A stretch of 44,717 nt of DNA from the NCBI RefSeq assembly GCF_000485595.1, contig NW_014577848.1:54407-99123 (forward strand), read 5' to 3'. The position numbers were made by a program, and so were the translations under genes. The stretch is from Priapulus caudatus (taxonomy: Eukaryota > Priapulida > Priapulimorpha > Priapulimorphida > Priapulidae). The notes under the pieces were generated by a model. That model searched no databases. It saw nothing but the letters and a program-made list of their open reading frames with translations, and had not been told where the DNA came from. Below, one piece after another: positions 23,741 through 34,485 of the stretch; the stretch's first letter is position 1, and the number at the start of each line of letters is the position of its first letter.

Positions 23741-25059
23741 TGTGATAAGTACCAATTCGATTTTCTATAAGCGTGGGGCTGGAAGCTTTTTTTTCATGTT
23801 TCTTTTGTGACGCCGTCTATATGTTTTGCACGGGGTAGTTGACCACCGTGGCCGCCACCGTGGCCACCTAGGCCAAATATCAGCTATGTTTATACGTTAT
23901 TTACATGCATGTGTATATATGTTAAGCAGACTATTAGTGAACATTCACGAGACTGCTCAGCCCTCATTAGGCGTTTAGTCAAGAGCGCAGAGGCTGCGTG
24001 GAAATATAGGCACACCACTCCCGTTCATGCCTCAGTGTTTGTGTATGTGTGTGTATACGCCTTCAGTGTTTGTATGTGTGTGTGTATACGCCTTCGTCTC
24101 TCTGTCCGCATTGTGTGTCGCCAGCCCTATTTTATTCACAGTCCAGTGGGTTTCCTCGCCGAGGAAGCAGGGTGCAGCCCTGCGTAATTATCCTAATTAA
24201 AAGATAAGTTTGTGGAGTGCAAATCCAGGGCTCTGTGTTGGCACAGTGCCAACATAAATGAGCTAGCCCTTCTGGCGAATGTATGAGTTACCAGCAGACT
24301 GGACAAATTTCATTCAAATTAGGTATGAAGCTTAGGTCTGAGCAAATATGATTACCAATGAATTTGGGCAATTATCCCCCTACTGTGATAAACATTTCGC
24401 TTCGTCACTGCAGCGAACGCTGTAAAAATTATTATGCACGCGTTAAAATGTTTGGCTAATATCGTATGTGCATATTTGCCGGCGCAGAAATGGTGTTTGG
24501 TTAATATTACATGTAGGCATATATATATTCAACGTGTTAAGCGCAGTTGTTGGCTTTTCATAAGCGGAATGAGTTCTTGAATATCTGATGAAGAATCGAA
24601 CCAACCGACCGTATACAAATTGCAGGCGAGAGAAGAGAGAACGTTTTTCAAGCGCACACGCCACCCGACAGATATTCATGGCCGTGCAGGGAGCGTGAGC
24701 CGAAGGGACAGAGAAGAGAGTGCGGCACCAGCACCTGAATCGCTGCAGGCAGGGTAAGCTTAAAAACTCCAGCTATAGTGAACGGAACGGCTTGTTTGCG
24801 GAAAATCTGGTTTCCCGTCGATAGCCCGGGTCACGGTCATTGCAAATGCATCGAATTTTCTTCCCGCCGCTGTGGTTGTCTTGCTATCGAGCCGTGAAAG
24901 AGAGAAAAATTCGCTGTCAAACATGAATCGAGTTACACGCATAGTGTGTATATGAGCATGCACGCTATATCTCGTGCGAGGTTTCGACGACTGGTCATGG
25001 ACGCACTCAGGGCGTTTTGCGGGAAGTTATCTGGCGGTCATTATCCAAACCAAGACATC

Positions 25060-25361
25060 CAGGGTTCTGCCCAGGATTTTTTAGTGCCGGGCGCATCCAG
25101 GTCGCAAGATGCATGCAAGCGCCGCAGGCGCGAAGCCAACCTAGGGGGGTCCGGGGCATGCCCCCCGGAAAATTTATGATTTTGGATAGTCTGAAACTCA
25201 ATTTCCTGCATTCTGAGCAATAATAAAAAATAACCCATAATATCAAACTTCTTTTTTTTAAATATTAAAAATTAGTGCCGGGCGGACATATATAGTGCCG
25301 GGCGGCATCCGCGAGTGCCGGGCACACCCGCCCACCGCCGCCCACCGTGGGCAGAACCCGG
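25060..25361. mobile_element. MITE with 6-bp target duplication (302 bp)
   Basis: The left end CAGGGTTCTGCCCA and the right end TGGGCAGAACCCGG form terminal inverted repeats. They are bordered by the direct repeat GACATC (25054-25059 and 25362-25367). Inside, AGTGCCGGGC occurs four times, and a GGGGGGTCCGGGGCATGCCCCCC-type hairpin lies near 25145-25168. No coding capacity. The terminal CAGGG recalls hAT-type non-autonomous elements, but hAT duplications are usually 8 bp, so the class is open. Confidence 0.8.
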
Positions 25362-25367
25362 GACATC

Positions 25368-27110
25368 AATACGTATAGGTGGTAAGGGTGTGCTTCTGCT
25401 GGTATCCAGAAAGCTCTGGTTCTGATTGGGAACATTTGCGCGATAATAAGCGTGCGACCAGCGTCGTAAAGAAGGGGTGGGCACGCACCACCACAATAAA
25501 AAAAACCCAGCTCATTCAGTGTCCAGCGAAGGGAATGCTGACCGTGCACCCCTGGATTCTATTCCTATGCACCCACAAATTCACGTGGAATGTGCCACAA
25601 TTCCTAGAAAAATTATTTAAAAACGCAATTTCCGCTGCCCTCAGAATTTTCCGTTCGAATAATTTCCTCGCAATTTCCACGTGCGCCGCGGACTACAGTG
25701 GTGATGCTAGCGATAGTTGTAGCGCGATCCCCGCACGCACCCTACAGAACGCTGACTGACCTCCCGATCATTTAATGCGGGCGTATATCAATATTTGTGG
25801 GCCTGCGCGCATTTTAATAACGCCAAGAATAGCATCGAAAGAGTTGTTTGCATGGCGTCCACGGATGCGCTGCAGTCGATGGTTGAATTTCATTGAGCTG
25901 GTTTCTGCCGTGAGCGCTAAGCCCGTTTCAAAGAGTAAAATATGGATGAATATAGTGGAAACTATTAGTCTACGCCGCGATCGACGTTTGTCTATACTCT
26001 CTGTCGCCTATACTAATTTCGCGCGTTTACCAAATGCTCCTCGTTTACATACGGCGACACCGTTGGACGCACGCACGCGCGCACGCATGTTGCACGCACG
26101 CACGCACGCACGCATGCATGCACTTGCACACGCCCACGGGGACGAAGGACGATGCTGGCACCAGTGTGCGACGAACAGATGAGGTGTTAGCATGCTTCTT
26201 CCCCCAATCCATCCCCCCCCTCCCCGGCTGTCCTCACGGCGACTCCCGCAGTATACCTGTGTCGGGCACAGGTCGCGCGCGAGGTGCCTCCGCGCCCCAC
26301 ATATACCGGTTTTGCAATTCACTTATGAGCAGTTACACGTATTATGACACATTTATTGGCGCTGGCGGACATGGCGTGCGTGACAGAATGAATGACTCTC
26401 GCACAGCTGCGGCGGGAAGCTGATGGTGCGAACCACCGCTGTGCGATGTGATGGCGGGATTTTTCACGGTAAAGCCCACTGGCAGTGTCAACGTCGGCGC
26501 CTAACGCCGTCGGTAATCCTAATGTTCACTCTAGTTCAGTGATCAGAAATTATGCATGTGCTTGTTGTCCATTGGCTGATGGTGGCGCGAGCAGAACACG
26601 TGATAAAAAACAATCGCGTTGATTGGTTCAACTGTCTTTCTCCGTACACGGCAGCCGTCAAAAGCCAAACTCATTTGACTTTCGCCGTCGCCGTGAAACC
26701 GGGCTGGCGCCGTGCCGTGTCAGTGGAGACTGCGCCTTAAGATATAATAGATTTGAACTTTGCGTGGAGACGGGCCTTTATACGACACGGCCCTCGATCT
26801 CTACACGAGGTTGCGTGAGATTTGCACGACGTCTGTTGTGGTGCAACCGTGCATGCGATGTAGTCGATCAGATAAACGGTAGAGATAGCAATGAGAGAAA
26901 ATGGGAAAGGGTTTAGTTGTCAGTCGCATTCGTAAACAATGGGTGATCATTCATGTTGCCGTTCTAATCCTCCCTCGAAAGTTTTCACGCCCGCTACCAT
27001 ATAGAAACCGTTGCCGCCATGTGTACATGCATCCATCAACGTGCATTTGGTATCTACGTGACCTATGTGTGCCCACCTCTAACAATATTCGACCACTAAT
27101 ACCGTCAATT
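25368..27110. other. intergenic, no gene supported
   Basis: Open frames of 60-135 residues overlap on both strands without a recognisable domain. A GCAC-type microsatellite lies at about 26068-26115 and a C-run at about 26213-26225. Confidence 0.4.
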
Positions 27111-27124
27111 TTTTGTGCGCGGGG

Positions 27125-27221
27125 TTCGGGTGTTGGGGATTGCACGCGCGCGTGTTTGTGTGCCTTTGTGTGCGTTCGTGCATGTGCGCGTGCGCGCGCG
27201 CGAGTGTGTGTGTGCGTGTTT

Positions 27222-27258
<37 letters not shown>

Positions 27259-27360
27259 CGTGCGTGCGTGTTTGTGTGTGCGTGCGTGCGCGCGCGTGTG
27301 TGTGTGTGTGCGTGCGTGTGCGTGCGTGTTTGTGTGTGCGTGCGTGCGCGCGTGAGCTTG
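27125..27360. repeat. TG/TGCG microsatellite at left edge of duplicated segment
   Basis: Long GTGT/GCGTGC tract; the 178-residue plus and 139-residue minus open frames across it are repeat translations. The duplicated segment begins inside this tract. Confidence 0.88.
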
Positions 27361-29917
27361 TGAGTCGCATAATTTATGGGAAGGTGCTACACGGACGCAT
27401 CTGCGTCACCATCACTATGCACACGCTGTCATTATAGCTAAGATAAATTACGATTTTATTGAATGCTTTTATGTAAATGTGGCGGCAGCTCTGCGCATGA
27501 CGACGGCATCAGTACGCGTCGCCTCACTTCTCAGGTGCGCGCATCTCTCTGTAAACTGGTGCCTGGATTGCTCGTTAGCGCATCTTCTGTTATCTGTAGA
27601 GACAGCAGAGATATTAAGTGCGAACAGTCGGTCGCGCTGTGTTTATACGTTCGATCGTTTTTCTCATTTCCGAACGAATGGAATTGAGCGAACGGTCGTG
27701 GGTAAGTTGGTGGAGCGTTGAGCAGGGATGATGTGTGCAGTTATTCGTGGCGATTTAAATAACGTATTTTCATAATATATTCGGCAAATGTCGTCGAAAG
27801 AGAATTGTGTAATGACTAGAAATCCGCATGCGCGAAGAACGGCAAGATGGCGCTGTGCCGTGACATTCTCGCGCATTACCAGTATATGTTGCGTAGCTAA
27901 TTCCTGGTTGTATCTTAGACATTGATATATTGACATTGATATTGAGTGACTGTGACGCCCGAAACGCATGTTATCAGTTCCCGAGATGCTCTTCAGTCTT
28001 GCAGTGCGGGATGGTTTTCCACCTTGGGCGTAACTAGTCAATTGAGAAACAAAAAATTTGGTATAAAACCAGCATGACTCATCCGCCAGCGTCGCATCCA
28101 ATCAGGCACCTTATGTCACATATGCGTGTCACTGCAGGTGATCATTATGACAATGAGCAGCCGTAAAAACAACGAACTTTTTTAATCTGTCAAGAGATGG
28201 GCGGGCTTGGTAAACAAAGGGACATTATAGTAATTGGTTAACATAACATCGTTAGTCTTCGTCATCAGAACAAAGCAGCCGTCGACTTTGCCTGAGGAGT
28301 TTAGCCGTGTGAATGCAAAGGAATGGAATGCGTGCATGCTTATGAAATAATTGGCAATAACCAAAATCGTATGTTTTGCTAAATCACGTGTGAAATATAT
28401 TTCATAAAACAAATGTTTTCTTTTACAAAATTGTGGTTTAGAGGTGAATTTTCAAGGTAGTTTCATGGAAACGCAGCCAGTAATTAATATATTAATATTT
28501 GTCCGAATTGAATTGCATTTTAACTGGTGCAAGTCAAGCCACCTGCTATATGAAATAGAAACCGTTGCCTTTTGACGCGCGGCTAATGGGTTTAAGAGTG
28601 TAAGACAGTTTCAGTGAAAGTTCAATTCATTAGATATTATAGCCTTATATGCAGAATATTCGCACGTTTATGTGATAAATTAAGTATAACATAAGTGCAT
28701 GGCATATTAATTGCAAGTAAAAAAATTAATCATTCGTGCTGTCTCCTTACCACGATTTTGCATAATGGTAAACATTCGGGGAGGCTATTATCATCGCGAA
28801 AAAAAACATTAGCTGATTTTTCTGCCGGGATAACTTTTCAAGTCGAGCCTTTATCGTCGCGCATGTGTGCACAGCCTCGAGAAGAGGCTGGTCAATTCAG
28901 TGCTCCTCCTATTATCTAGAAAACTAACGCAGCCGAGAAAGAGTTGTCTGTCATGGCATAAGCTCTTTATCCCGTTAGCGCAGATTGCATATTGTGGATA
29001 GCGGCGGGCGAAAATATTGGCGTGTTGGATTATGACGGTTCTGCGTGGTACTTAGTAGTCTTCGCTAGCAACACATGTTGACGTAACAGCTTTTTCAGCA
29101 CGTTGTTTGTCTGGTGACGTTTAAACTCATTTATTCACTCGTCCAGCGCCGAAGCGCATGCTGATTACGGTCGCAGTAATACCTGCTTGACTCGCTCAGC
29201 GTACCTCTATGCTATTAGTCAAAACCACGACGCGTTGACAGCTGTAATCCTTTAATATGCCTTAGCATATGCATTGTTGGTGGGTGGGTGAGGGAGGCGC
29301 ATAGGTGGCTGGGTTGCATTTCGCTGTTACCCGCATGCATGCACGAAAATCTCTTTCGGTGTATTCGGGAAAGAAGCCCTCATTTGTAATATGATGACAT
29401 GTATTACGCTAACGTTTGCCCGACGTTTCCGTGTGGCGCACAGCCAACTGTCACTTCTTTGCTTACGGTATAGGATTATACGCAGTGAACAAAGGTAGAT
29501 ACGCCCCGTGGCGTGTAGCATTCGTATACTAGCCCATAGAAACGGCCATACATCGAACGACCGTGTGTTGACGTTTGTCTCGCTGCCTGGTCGGGCTAAC
29601 TACATACACTCACTACTACTCTACTATAGGTTAATAGTGATCAACGATTTTTTAATAGTGAGTGGTCTCGTTCGTCTACTTTACCATATAGAAGCAAACC
29701 TTCATTCTCAACAACAGGAACCCTACACGTATCTAGTCCATACGTTACAATTCTTGTGATCCGAAAACGTTTGCAAGTCATCTCGCCGGACCCGAATATA
29801 AAAACGTATACGCGTTACTGTTTCCGTGAAAATAGATCCGCAGCGACTTGGAAGAATGCCAATTTCGTAATTGCTTTTTTTCTCTCCATAAATATTCTTC
29901 GTTATCGTATTACATTG

Positions 29918-30739
29918 TAGTCACTTTTCAGTGTGAAGGGAGGGCCGCGTTGCGTGGCCCACGTAGCCCACAGACTCTTGGAGCGTTTTAATAAAATATA
30001 ATCAGGAGTAGATAATAGAAGAGAGCAAGCTGGCTATTGTTTTACATCGGCTGTAAATGATCGACTCTAAGCGGTATGTATGAGTGAAACCACGTCTGAC
30101 GTTCGAAGCTATAACTACATAATAAGAAGAGGTATCGATACACAGTAAAGTGTGATGACAAGTTGGATGTTCAGCGCTAGTGCTGATGTAATTTTTATTG
30201 GATTTTACTTAATCAATCATAGATAAATACGAGTATGAAAATGTTGAATTTCTTGTGTTTCTAGCCTGTCATACTCCTCTTATATTATCTACTCCTGATA
30301 TAATGCTAAATAAATACGAAATCTATTTACTACCAGGGTCTTAATGTTTCTATACTCTCTTTCACCTATGATTGCCGACAATTTCCTGCAAATGTCGTCC
30401 AAATGCTCATCTACAACAAACCCTGGCTGCCTCTGCACACTGACACATAAATATATAGACATATAAACATATAAATGAATAAAAATAATAAAAATATATA
30501 CTATATACCCACCACGCTGTGAAGACATCGGCGGTATGGGCTACGTCACAGGCACTTGAAGCGTTTCAATAAAATATAATGCTAAATAAACACGAAATCT
30601 ATTTACTACCAAAGTCTTAATGTTTCTATACTCTCTTACACCTATTATTGCCGACAATTTCCTGCAAATGCCGTCCAAATGCTCATCTGCAACAAACGCT
30701 GGCTGCCGCCATGGCTGCCGCTGCACACTGACACATAAA
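29918..30739. mobile_element. foldback element family A, copy 1, right arm flipped
   Basis: The left arm starts near 29918 (CAGTGTGAAGGG, then CACAGACTCTTGGAGCG), is interrupted by a nested 299-bp element, and resumes at 30300 to about 30440. The second arm-like block (30508-30739) lies in the same orientation as the first, unlike the inverted arrangement in the other copy. The arm sequence is that of the element at 1917-2700. No transposase is encoded. Confidence 0.8.
30001..30299. mobile_element. nested 299-bp TIR element in family A left arm
   Basis: The ends ATCAGGAGTAGATAATAGAA and the reverse-complement TTATATTATCTACTCCTGAT are inverted repeats. They are flanked by ATA on both sides where the intact arm has a single ATA, implying a 3-bp target duplication. 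The interior has no protein. Same terminal family as 2636-2668 and 15031-15080. Confidence 0.82.
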
Positions 30740-30829
30740 TATGCACACTTCCTGATTAATTGTGTTCCACTAATCAAGTTGGGCGTGAAGCGCTGGGAGC
30801 TTGATGGCTGCGAGCGTCGGATGAGAGCC

Positions 30830-30924
30830 TACGTGATTCACAGCGCAGAGGCCACGTGATTCACGACGATAGGTCACGTGATTCGCAGCGAGAGGTCACG
30901 CGATGTTCAGCGAGAGGTCACGTG
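30830..30924. promoter_or_regulatory. array of five E-box units with 22-bp period
   Basis: Five units start at 30830 (TACGTG), 30853 (CACGTG), 30875 (CACGTG), 30897 (CACGCG) and 30919 (CACGTG). Three sit in GGTCACGTGATTC or close variants, and spacers read CAGCGAGAG. CACGTG flanked by GT/GA is the class of site bound by bHLH-zip factors such as USF, MITF and TFEB. Function is inferred. The same array is at about 38725-38819. Confidence 0.55.
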
Positions 30925-30979
30925 ATTCACACGCCGTCGGCTGATGAGATGAAACGCGGCCGCATCGACGTCGGCGCAC

Positions 30980-31195
30980 GTCATATTGGATGCCTGGCGG
31001 AGAATGTCGGACGAACACGCGTCGAAAGTCATCGATATAGCAGGCAGGCTCTCCGCCAATAACCTGACAGACGTCTTTTTTTATACGCGACAGTTCCTCG
31101 GGTTTTATGAGCGTTTTCAGAGGGCACGCGGGTACAATTTCCTGTTGTGGCATGCGAGGGGGGCGTTTCATGAAATGGCGTGTTCGATCACCTAG
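30980..31195 (+). other. protein-like open segment downstream of E-box array
   Basis: An open frame without a known domain: an ATG at 31004 starts MSDEHASKVIDIAGRL and continues with a helical-looking stretch ending near YTRQFLGFYERF. After that the two copies differ by an indel that shifts the frame, so coding beyond about 31115 is unlikely in at least one. It could be a first exon or chance. Later open stretches in the same frame (31270-31543, 31805-31967) are separated by stops. I do not recognise the family. Confidence 0.2.
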
Positions 31196-32869
31196 CGACG
31201 TGTTTAGCACGCAGAGCGGGCATATAGCATTGCGTGGTACGTGTGCGCTAATGCGTTCTAGAATGCACGATTTAATTACGAGGCCGTGTTATATAAACAG
31301 CGTGCTACACGTATGCTCTTACGTTATCATCTTACGAGTGACGAATTCACGTCATTCAATGTCCCGTTAATGTGTCGTACAATGCTGTTACTGGCGAAAC
31401 ATTTGTGCACTTGTCATGCGGCGTGGCTGCTGACTGAAGCCTGTATATCAACACCGACAAGCATCCTCGTAATCTCTCACGCAATACCATTCACTATCGA
31501 CGTCAGCTCTTGTAAACACGCGCTGTTTATAATATTTGGGTAAAACCATCGTACATCCTATCCTATGTTACGAATTCCGACACTTCTAAACAGGCGATGT
31601 TTACAGACGATATCAACGTGCCGCTGATGCCGAAAACCTGCGTCCAGCTAGGGTCTAGTGGGGCCGAGACGCCGACAGTGCTTACTAACAGCATTGGGTT
31701 TATCCTGCGTGGACTTGCAATGAAATCCCCATACTTCTCTACACAAACTAATGAGAAGCATGTGAGCTTTCGCGTTTATGGTTATCGCTCGGCGGTGACC
31801 TTGGAACGGATCAACTCCACCTCCTGTGTTCGACTTTGCTGCGAATTTACACAACAACGAAGATATGCATCTCGTTCTCGGAGAAAATGCGGTTCTTAGT
31901 GTTGCTTCGATGGACGGAATATCCCAATACCAGCCAGTGTGCCATGCAAGTGTTTGAAAGTATCGTGTACAGAAAAGAACACTGAGAAATGCTCTGGACG
32001 AATCTTTGGCGATGTTTTGCGCTCGCGTTTAAACGTCTTAGAATTTTCTGAAACGTCGGTGCCCCGCTCCCCGCATGCGATTTCACGCGTGGCTATAGTG
32101 CGTACACACACGACTAAAAACAGAGTAATAACATGCGCGTATGATTTGTGAGAAATGGTGAGATTTCGGTTTTTTTTGGACGCATCTGTCGGCGGGTACA
32201 CGTAGTGAACGCGTGTTTAGCGGCGTGCCCACCTATAGATCCCTAATTACGTAGACATTGCGGGTGGCTGGCTGTAGGCACTGACTGCATTTAATGGCAC
32301 TCTTTCAACAATATGAGCTGGCTAGCTGTCAACAGTGCCACCTGCATTTCGACATGATTGATGAGTATCGTCTGAAGCAAAATAAAACTGTTTTGCCTAT
32401 GCAGAGCGAGCGGCGCCCAGTTTTCACGAGGGTTAGTTAGTCGATGTGTGTACTGTCGGTACGCGCGCATCGCATAACCTTTGGCGTCCCACGTGCACAG
32501 AGACGAACCGGCGATGAACGTGGAAACCTTGCCGCTAACGACATTTTTAGAGCTAACTCGACACGCCGTACGCTTCTCCGCACACTCGGCTGTGAAAATA
32601 GGCGAGAAATTACAGCGAGCGCGAAAAACGCATTTCCAAATTCCTCGTATTTAAATTCACGTCCGAACGTCTCCTGAAATAATTCAGCCGCTTCGCCGAA
32701 TAATATATTGTGCATATATACGCTATAGCGTCGGCTGCAATTTACGGGGTTCGATCCGGGAGCTTTTCACGTGCACATGTTGTCTCTCCGTGTACATAAG
32801 AATTCGAGTTAACGTGCGCGGAGAGGGAATGTTGGACGAAGAAGGAGGAAGGCAACTAGAATGAGTACT

Positions 32870-34140
32870 GCGCGTTTAAATGCTTACTCTGTGCTCTAAA
32901 CATAATATTTCGCTTAGACTGAGCGAAACACATATCGCTTTGAACCCCGTCTGAAAGCACGAACCTGTGCACACGTACCTGTGCACACGCAGCCACCCAC
33001 CCAGCCACGTGAGTAATGTATGAGCGTGCACCCATGCGCAACAATCGCGTGACTACTGTGCGGGCGAGCACGCACACGCGCACGCACGCACGCACGCACG
33101 CACAGCACAGCACAGTACACCCGCGCGTGTTACACATAGTCTCTATACTCCTCGTGTGTTTTCCTTTACCCCCCCCCCCTTCCCCCCACCACCACCACCT
33201 CCTCGCTCGCCCGTACCCGCTACATGCCCGCTAGTCCGAGTTAAAAGGTTTTAAAGGTAAATATCGACGCCGTATATTTAGCACTAGCACAATGCACAGC
33301 TTGGCGCCCGCTCTCTCTCGCGCCGCAGCAAGATCTCCGCAGCCTGACCGTGTGCGCGAGTCTTACTAAAGGCTGTCAGTGTAAGTCACATCATCAGGCC
33401 AGCGCACTCCATGCTGAGGAAGTCCTAGTCTCTATAACCGGGAACTGAGGGGGCCTCCGGCACGAAAACCGGACGTGCCTGTCAGAATCTGTTGACAAAT
33501 TCGGGCGCTGGTTCCCCCGACCGCCTCCCTCGCTCGTAACTTTTGTGGTTTATGATAATCGAAGACGGCCCTCGGAGTGCTGGCGACTGCGGCGGCAGCA
33601 GCAGCGTGGATTTGCTGTTTGTTCCGGAGCGCCGGAAGGTTGCTGCGGGGAGGGTATACGGTCCGCCGCTGCGTCTCCTTATGAGTTTATTTGCGACGTA
33701 TTTCTCTTCGGAATGATTTCGCTTACGAAGCACAGCGGAGTAGAGAACGCGTTCGTTCGCTAATTCAGAAGCAGGAGCCGGGAAGGGAGAGAAAAAACGT
33801 CCATTTTTGCGCGTAATATAGGCAAGCAATTAATTTCGTGAAAAACTGCTTATGCGGGTGGAATACGATTTTTATTAAAACGCGCAGCTGATGTATCGGC
33901 GCTGCAGTTGCAGCTGCCGCGGTGGTCGGTACGAGGCGAATGCGTGCTCATTTCGCCTCCCTCCGCCCACGCCATGCTGTGCTGCTGGTGACCAACTCCT
34001 GGCTTCACTTCCTACGCGCGCGCGCGCGCTCCGAGAGCGACGTAAATTGTCCGGTAATTTCGCCTCCCGCTGCCTCCCCGTGCGCCGTATCATCCAGCCA
34101 CGGACGCGCGCACCTCTGTGTGCGCGTGCCGGGGTTCATT
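32870..34140. other. CpG-rich segment with TGCG-type microsatellite, no gene supported
   Basis: Contains a CGCACG repeat (33065-33110), a C-run with CCACCACCACC (33170-33200) and a 115-residue minus-strand open frame (33482-33829) with no recognisable domain. It resembles a promoter-type CpG-rich region, but I cannot point to a transcript. Confidence 0.35.
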
Positions 34141-34199
34141 TAGCGTAAGATTTCGTTCCCCGGGTGAAACACGCCCGTGCGCGTTCGCTGAGGGTCGCG

Positions 34200-34475
34200 A
34201 AGCAGAGAGATTGGTAGAGCAAGAGGAAGAGGAGGTGAGTGAGGGAGAGCGCGTGAGAGAGAAGCAAAGAGGGTGGATAAAGTCACGCGCGCGCAGAGAG
34301 AGAGAGAGAGAGAGTGAGAGAACGAGAAAGAGAGAACAAAATAGAGGGAGAAAAAGAGAGAAAACCGCCTATAGAAAGAAACTAACGTGAGCGTGCTAAC
34401 GTGAGAGTGAAAGAGACATAAAAACCGAGAGAAAGAAAGAGAGAGCACGAACGAGCGTAGGAGAGAAAGAGAGAG
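34200..34475. repeat. GA-rich purine tract ending at the gap
   Basis: Purine-rich GAGAGA/GAAA sequence that runs directly into the N run. The matching tract after the second copy continues unbroken at 42090-42530. Confidence 0.9.
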
Positions 34476-34485
34476 NNNNNNNNNN
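34476..34485. other. assembly gap (ten N)
   Basis: Exactly ten N lie between a GA run on the left and a TGCG run on the right. The round length suggests a placeholder, not a measured distance. Confidence 0.98.

Larger units (their letters stand above)
27257..34475. repeat. large near-identical segment, copy 1 (about 7.2 kb)
   Basis: From here to the ten-N gap the sequence matches 34486-42347 nearly base for base. The offset is 7225 at the start, 7895 after the 36.6-kb insertion, and 7872 near the end. Differences are scattered single bases, short indels (for example near 31120 and 33110-33160), one 662-bp insertion absent here, and one 232-bp inverted block (30508-30739). No recognisable gene lies inside; open frames of 70-145 residues appear in both copies only because the copies are nearly identical. 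Confidence 0.93.

Noticed and set aside
20348-27360. Regular repeats considered as a CRISPR array
   Set aside because: The units are 2-4 bp microsatellites with no spacers, and the genome is eukaryotic.
26901-27437. 178-residue plus-strand open frame
   Set aside because: Most of it is translation of a TG/TGCG microsatellite; the composition is Cys/Val/Arg repeat and the minus strand is equally open.
27664-28101. 145-residue minus-strand open frame present in both large copies
   Set aside because: Conservation reflects the near-identity of the copies; no domain, and overlapping frames are similarly open.
32745-32765. GGTTCGATCC resembling a tRNA B box
   Set aside because: No A box or cloverleaf upstream.
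33482-33829. 115-residue minus-strand open frame present in both large copies
   Set aside because: Low-information Arg/Ser/Pro composition in CpG-rich DNA, with no recognisable domain; duplicated presence is not independent evidence.
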